A DNA stretch of 64,000 nucleotides from Amorphochlora amoebiformis (Eukaryota; Cercozoa; Chlorarachniophyceae): the NCBI GenBank assembly GCA_054601695.1, contig BAAHQB010000093.1:434001-498000 (forward strand), read 5' to 3'. Positions 1-64,000 of this stretch are shown in pieces. Below the pieces are notes generated by a model. The model did no database searches and was not told the DNA's origin. It worked only from the letters and a program-made list of their open reading frames with translations. Each line of letters opens with the position of its first letter. Position 1 is the stretch's first letter. Position numbers and translations under genes: made by a program.

Positions 1-8695
<8,695 letters not shown>

Positions 8696-9585
8696 AGGCG
8701 TATCCAGGGTATGAGGCTGAATTTTGGCTGCGAAGTACACATTCCTTAAGGGGTTTCAGAGCGTGGTGCTCGACTTATTTCACAGTTAGGGGTTCCACCC
8801 ATATCTTAGGCCATCACTTTTGCTGATATTGCATATCTAGTTTTCATATCTGTGTGTTATCTAAAATTAAATCTCCCGAGAGTCCCCAGAGACCACTGGC
8901 TGTCATTAAAATCCGACAGAATCGAATAATACCCGATCTCTAGAGCATCTCTGGAGTGTTTTCGGTGACTTCTAAACCTTGTGTGGGTCCACCGGGCGCG
9001 TCGTCGCTTGGCGACTAGAGGACGCCTACACATAGAGAAAAACTTATGTCGTTAGACTCGTTACGAGACGGGCATCACCCATCTCCTCGGATCAATAGGT
9101 CAGAGTTTAACCTTCGAATTTGACCCACATCCGACTCGAAACTAGTTTTTCTTTATCGGTATGTCTTCCCCAGCCAAAAAAGTACATGGGCGTCAGGCGC
9201 AATCCGTATTCCCGCATCGAACAGGCAAAAGGCTAAAATCAGGGTAAAGTTGAATGGTGGCAGCCCAGACTGCCGCAGCGGAAAAATACAGATTCTAACA
9301 GATTGCATTTGTCTCTTGGAAGGGAACAAACAAGTGGATTTTCTTCCTTCTACCGAAGTCCGGACAGCGATATATTCAATGGAGCGCGGGAAGTTGTATC
9401 GTTACAGTCGCACTCTGCGTGTTTTCAATAGTTTTGCTAAACGGTGAAGCCAAATAACTCTATCTAAAAAGCTTGGCATTCACGCTTACATCCACGAACA
9501 GGACCTGATGAAGTGCATCCGCATGTGAGATTGGTACGTACCGCTTGGGCAATCGTCGTCGCTAACATCTACTCCTTTGGCCTAG
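8696..9585. promoter_or_regulatory. Intergenic region of divergent pair, no motif resolved
   Basis: Unlike its surroundings this stretch has mixed base composition and no (TA)n. It lies between the channel (leftward) and the membrane-protein gene (rightward) and should hold both promoters and the missing 5' exons of the latter. A plus-strand open frame at 9250-9447 and an ATG at 9254 followed by 14 codons are visible but could not be tied to either gene. Confidence 0.35.
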
Positions 9586-12277
<2,692 letters not shown>

Positions 12278-12840
12278 TCTAGCTATTGTAGGCTAGAACG
12301 AAGCTTTCTGTACTATAACTTTGCGGTTGTCTAGGTTGTATGTAATGTTCGCGCGGCATCATTGTTCAATTTCACAATATTATCATACTGCCGGTGTCCG
12401 CTGCAAAATGTACGCTAAGTGGACAAGTTTGTGGAATACACAGTGATACTAAGCTAGATCTACAGATCTAGTCATTAGTTCAGAACTAAATTTAAAGACT
12501 ATTCACTAAGGTCTAGAAGGTTGAAATTAGAATTACTAGATATGATCCATACATACACATACTAGCTAGACATACCTTCTAAACCCTGGATTGTTAGTCT
12601 GAAGTTCATCAACATATAATTGTAGTAATCTCGGTAATTTGTTGGATGTGCTACTAAGCCAGCTAGAAGCCTAGAGCCGATTTCGATGCGAGTCACGTTA
12701 GCCACTCATTTTCAGAGAGCATGATCTAGTATCTGCTCAGATATAACCTTTGTTATGTATGTAATTCATCCGTGTATATTCTAGATATTATGTCACAGTA
12801 TACTATCATATATAATATTATATGTATGACGGTATAACTA

Positions 12841-12895
<55 letters not shown>

Positions 12896-12978
12896 ATATA
12901 GAGCTATGAACGTTATACATGTAAAAACTATATTATATAAATAACTTTTAAGTATATATGCATTTTATATACAAATAC

Positions 12979-13032
<54 letters not shown>

Positions 13033-13105
13033 AAATGTGTACATATATGTATACATATATATATACATATATATATATATATATGTATACATATGTACAT
13101 ACATA

Positions 13106-13138
<33 letters not shown>

Positions 13139-13248
13139 GATATATATATACATGTATACATATGTGTATGTATATATACATGTATACATATGTGTATGTA
13201 TATATAATATATAATATATATATATATAATATATATATAATATATATA

Positions 13249-13292
<44 letters not shown>

Positions 13293-13395
13293 TTGTGTAT
13301 AATATAGTTGTTTGCACATACACAAATGAATATGTAACCACACCTATATATGAATTCGGTTAACACGCATATATACATACATATACATGTATGTA

Positions 13396-13434
<39 letters not shown>

Positions 13435-13436
13435 AA

Positions 13437-13473
<37 letters not shown>

Positions 13474-13543
13474 ATACACATATATTTATATATCATATAT
13501 ATACCTAATACATACATACCCATAAAAACATCCAGAAAGGTGA
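12278..13543. other. Convergent intergenic region
   Basis: Lies between the stop of the membrane-protein gene (12277) and the stop of the synthetase (13544). 12278-12840 is unique AT-rich sequence with no frame I can support; 12845-13500 is (TA)n with CA/TG islands. It must contain both 3' UTRs. Confidence 0.6.
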
Positions 13544-36125
<22,582 letters not shown>

Positions 36126-37009
36126 GGGTCGTGGGGTGAATTTCGGCTGAGTTATGGTGAATTTCAAGGATACCACGTCTCTCCGGTTTTCCCTCTATCT
36201 CCTGTTTTTATTCCCTTTCTCTTTATCCTCTTCTCTCTCCTCTCCTCTCTCTTTCTCTCTTTCTTCGTTCAGAATCAAAATGGAGCGAGTACAGGTAGAA
36301 ATATGAATGTATGAACTCATGTAAACGAATTCATGTGTATATATTATACAGGGGTGTGCACCACACCCCTCTCGTATGTTGGGATGTTATTTCAGTGGAT
36401 CACGAATTTTAACCAATCCAGCGAGAGGCCGTGTAGGAGCCCGTAAATCCACCCCGAAATATGCGAAAATTTATTCGCGGGCATCTCTCACTCTCTTCCT
36501 CTCTCTCTTTCTCTTTCTCTTCCTCTCTCTCTTTCTCTCTCTTTTCCTCCTCTCATTCTGGCACCTGCGTACAGGTCGTGTATGCCGCGAAAACCACGCA
36601 AAATGCGAGTATATAGCCCAAAGGTGTACCCTCGGAGCGAATTCTACCAAACACCTTCGCGACCCCAAGCCGGAGGCTGCGCGACACGTGGCACAGTTTG
36701 GCCGAACGGGACAACAGCAGGACAAAAACATAATAGAACCAAAAAGATATACGATATATTAAACACTCGATATCATGAAAGGCTCACTGTGACACATTAA
36801 GGTGACATAATGGCCAACGCCCGTGCACGTCTGATGCGATGAGGCCACCTTCCCTACTACTCTCAGCATTCACGGCCGCGATCTGCCTAGGTATTAAATA
36901 AAAATTGATATTGATACAACAAAGAGTCGGTTAAAAAAAATCATATTCTCTCGGGATATCGACATCTAAAGGCTCTCCGCGGCGCTTGGCGACCCGGTCA
37001 AGCCGCGCG
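36126..37009. promoter_or_regulatory. Divergent CARS/RAE1 promoter region
   Basis: 884 bp between the two proposed start codons, largely free of (TA)n. Contains C/T-rich runs on the plus strand at about 36180-36262 and 36484-36550. No TATA box or named factor site is claimed. Confidence 0.5.
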
Positions 37010-53116
<16,107 letters not shown>

Positions 53117-53123
<7 letters not shown>

Positions 53124-53213
53124 CCTGTTTCAGACCTCTTCTGGTAACCTGTTTCAAACCTCTTCTGGTAACCTGTTTCAAACCTCTTCTGGTAACCTGT
53201 TTCAAACCTCTCC
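53117..53213 (+). repeat. 24-bp minisatellite at the RAE1 stop codon
   Basis: Four copies of CTGGTAACCTGTTTCAAACC plus TCTT; the first TAA is the stop codon. Confidence 0.92.
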
Positions 53214-54043
53214 TGGTGATTTGAAAGCCCCCTCCCACTGGACTATCTGCATGTAGCGTAGTAGTTTCTATAGGCGTCTAGGAACTGAACTCTTTGAGTG
53301 GTGGCTTAGCCATATGTATATGTATTAGTCGCGTATAAGTTAATAAATTCATACGATGATACAATACTTATGAAAGACCAGTTCACACTTTAAAATGAAT
53401 TCTAAAGCTAGGTGTTTATGTCTATCAACCGCAGAATAAGCTAGTAAGTAAGGTTATAGAGGTTTATTACTCGATCTCTGACTTAAAAGTTACATCGACT
53501 AGATCGAGTATATATCTAATATATATATATGTATATATAAATATATATTTATATATATATATATACGTATATTACTTCTCTCAGATGTACGTAATGTATC
53601 ATATATACATATGTTTATATATATATAATATATCTAGATATATATATTTTTTTTATATGTTTATATATATATATATATATTTACATCTTCATAATATATA
53701 TCTAGTATATGTATATATATATATATATACATTCTAGATATTAGCCTACAGATCTAGAATAATAGACCATTTTCTAAATTTTGAATAAATCCACTGAATT
53801 CGCGTTAACTACCCAGATACTGACTAGTATGTGTATATGCAAATCGTTAACTTCGAGCAATTATAATCATCTAGATTGTGGACAATGGACACAGTACAAC
53901 GCAGGTAGATCACATTTCTACAGTTCTAGTGGACACGTGTGCGCCGCGGTTTTAAGTTGATTTACTCACACTTCTCTTTCGTCTGCGCTGTTGACGGCCA
54001 GTTCATGATTCCAATAAGCTTTCTTGGAGGTCTTGTAACCTGA
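53124..54043. other. Convergent intergenic region RAE1/PIEZO
   Basis: Mostly unique AT-rich sequence with short (TA)n at 53520-53740. Should hold both 3' UTRs; no other gene seen. Confidence 0.6.

Positions 54044-64000
<9,957 letters not shown>

Noticed and set aside
9250-9447. Open frame of 65 codons upstream of the membrane-protein gene
   Set aside because: Could be a 5' exon, but no phase-compatible junction to the supported exons was found, so it is not called.

Overview
This is a nuclear window from a eukaryote, probably a protist. Every recognisable gene is cut into very short exons (31-168 nt) by spliceosomal GT-AG introns, and interstitial repeats are of the TTAGGG/CCCTAA telomere type. 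The lineage cannot be fixed from the sequence. Only about 8 percent of the window (roughly 5.4 kb) is coding; nearly everything else is (TA)n dinucleotide repeat. Long open frames of alternating Tyr-Ile, Ala-Arg, Ser-Leu or Thr-Leu are repeat translations, not proteins.

By joining exons so that splice sites and codon phase agree at each junction I reconstruct five genes on alternating strands. (1) Minus strand, 8695 down to the left edge: a voltage-gated six-transmembrane cation channel (S1 to pore in the window, S6 mostly off the edge). (2) Plus strand, about 9.6-12.28 kb: the C-terminal part of a multi-pass membrane protein I do not recognise. (3) Minus strand, 36125-13544: a complete 30-exon cysteinyl-tRNA synthetase of 657 residues with HIGH, KMSKS and all four zinc ligands. 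(4) Plus strand, 37010-53123: a complete 17-exon RAE1 (mRNA export WD40 protein) of 387 residues. (5) Minus strand, right edge to 54044: the C-terminal end of a PIEZO mechanosensitive channel (extracellular cap, pore helix, C-terminal domain). Pairs 1/2 and 3/4 are divergent (intergenic regions 8.7-9.6 kb and 36.1-37.0 kb); pairs 2/3 and 4/5 are convergent. The five genes do not form an obvious pathway.

The unusual biology is in the introns. Most have the form G-TATATA...TATA-G, so the microsatellite supplies both splice sites. Many exons are accompanied by partial tandem copies that obey one rule: copies upstream (in gene direction) carry the acceptor and the exon 5' part, copies downstream carry the exon 3' part and the donor. 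Seven blocks of telomeric repeat lie inside introns, each starting within about 20 bp of a splice junction, and a 43-bp spacer cassette interleaved with telomeric repeats is shared by introns of RAE1, PIEZO and (degenerate) the synthetase. RAE1 intron 2 holds about 480 bp of almost pure (CG)n. Together these look like microsatellite- and telomere-repeat-built introns, which is the observation most worth following up.
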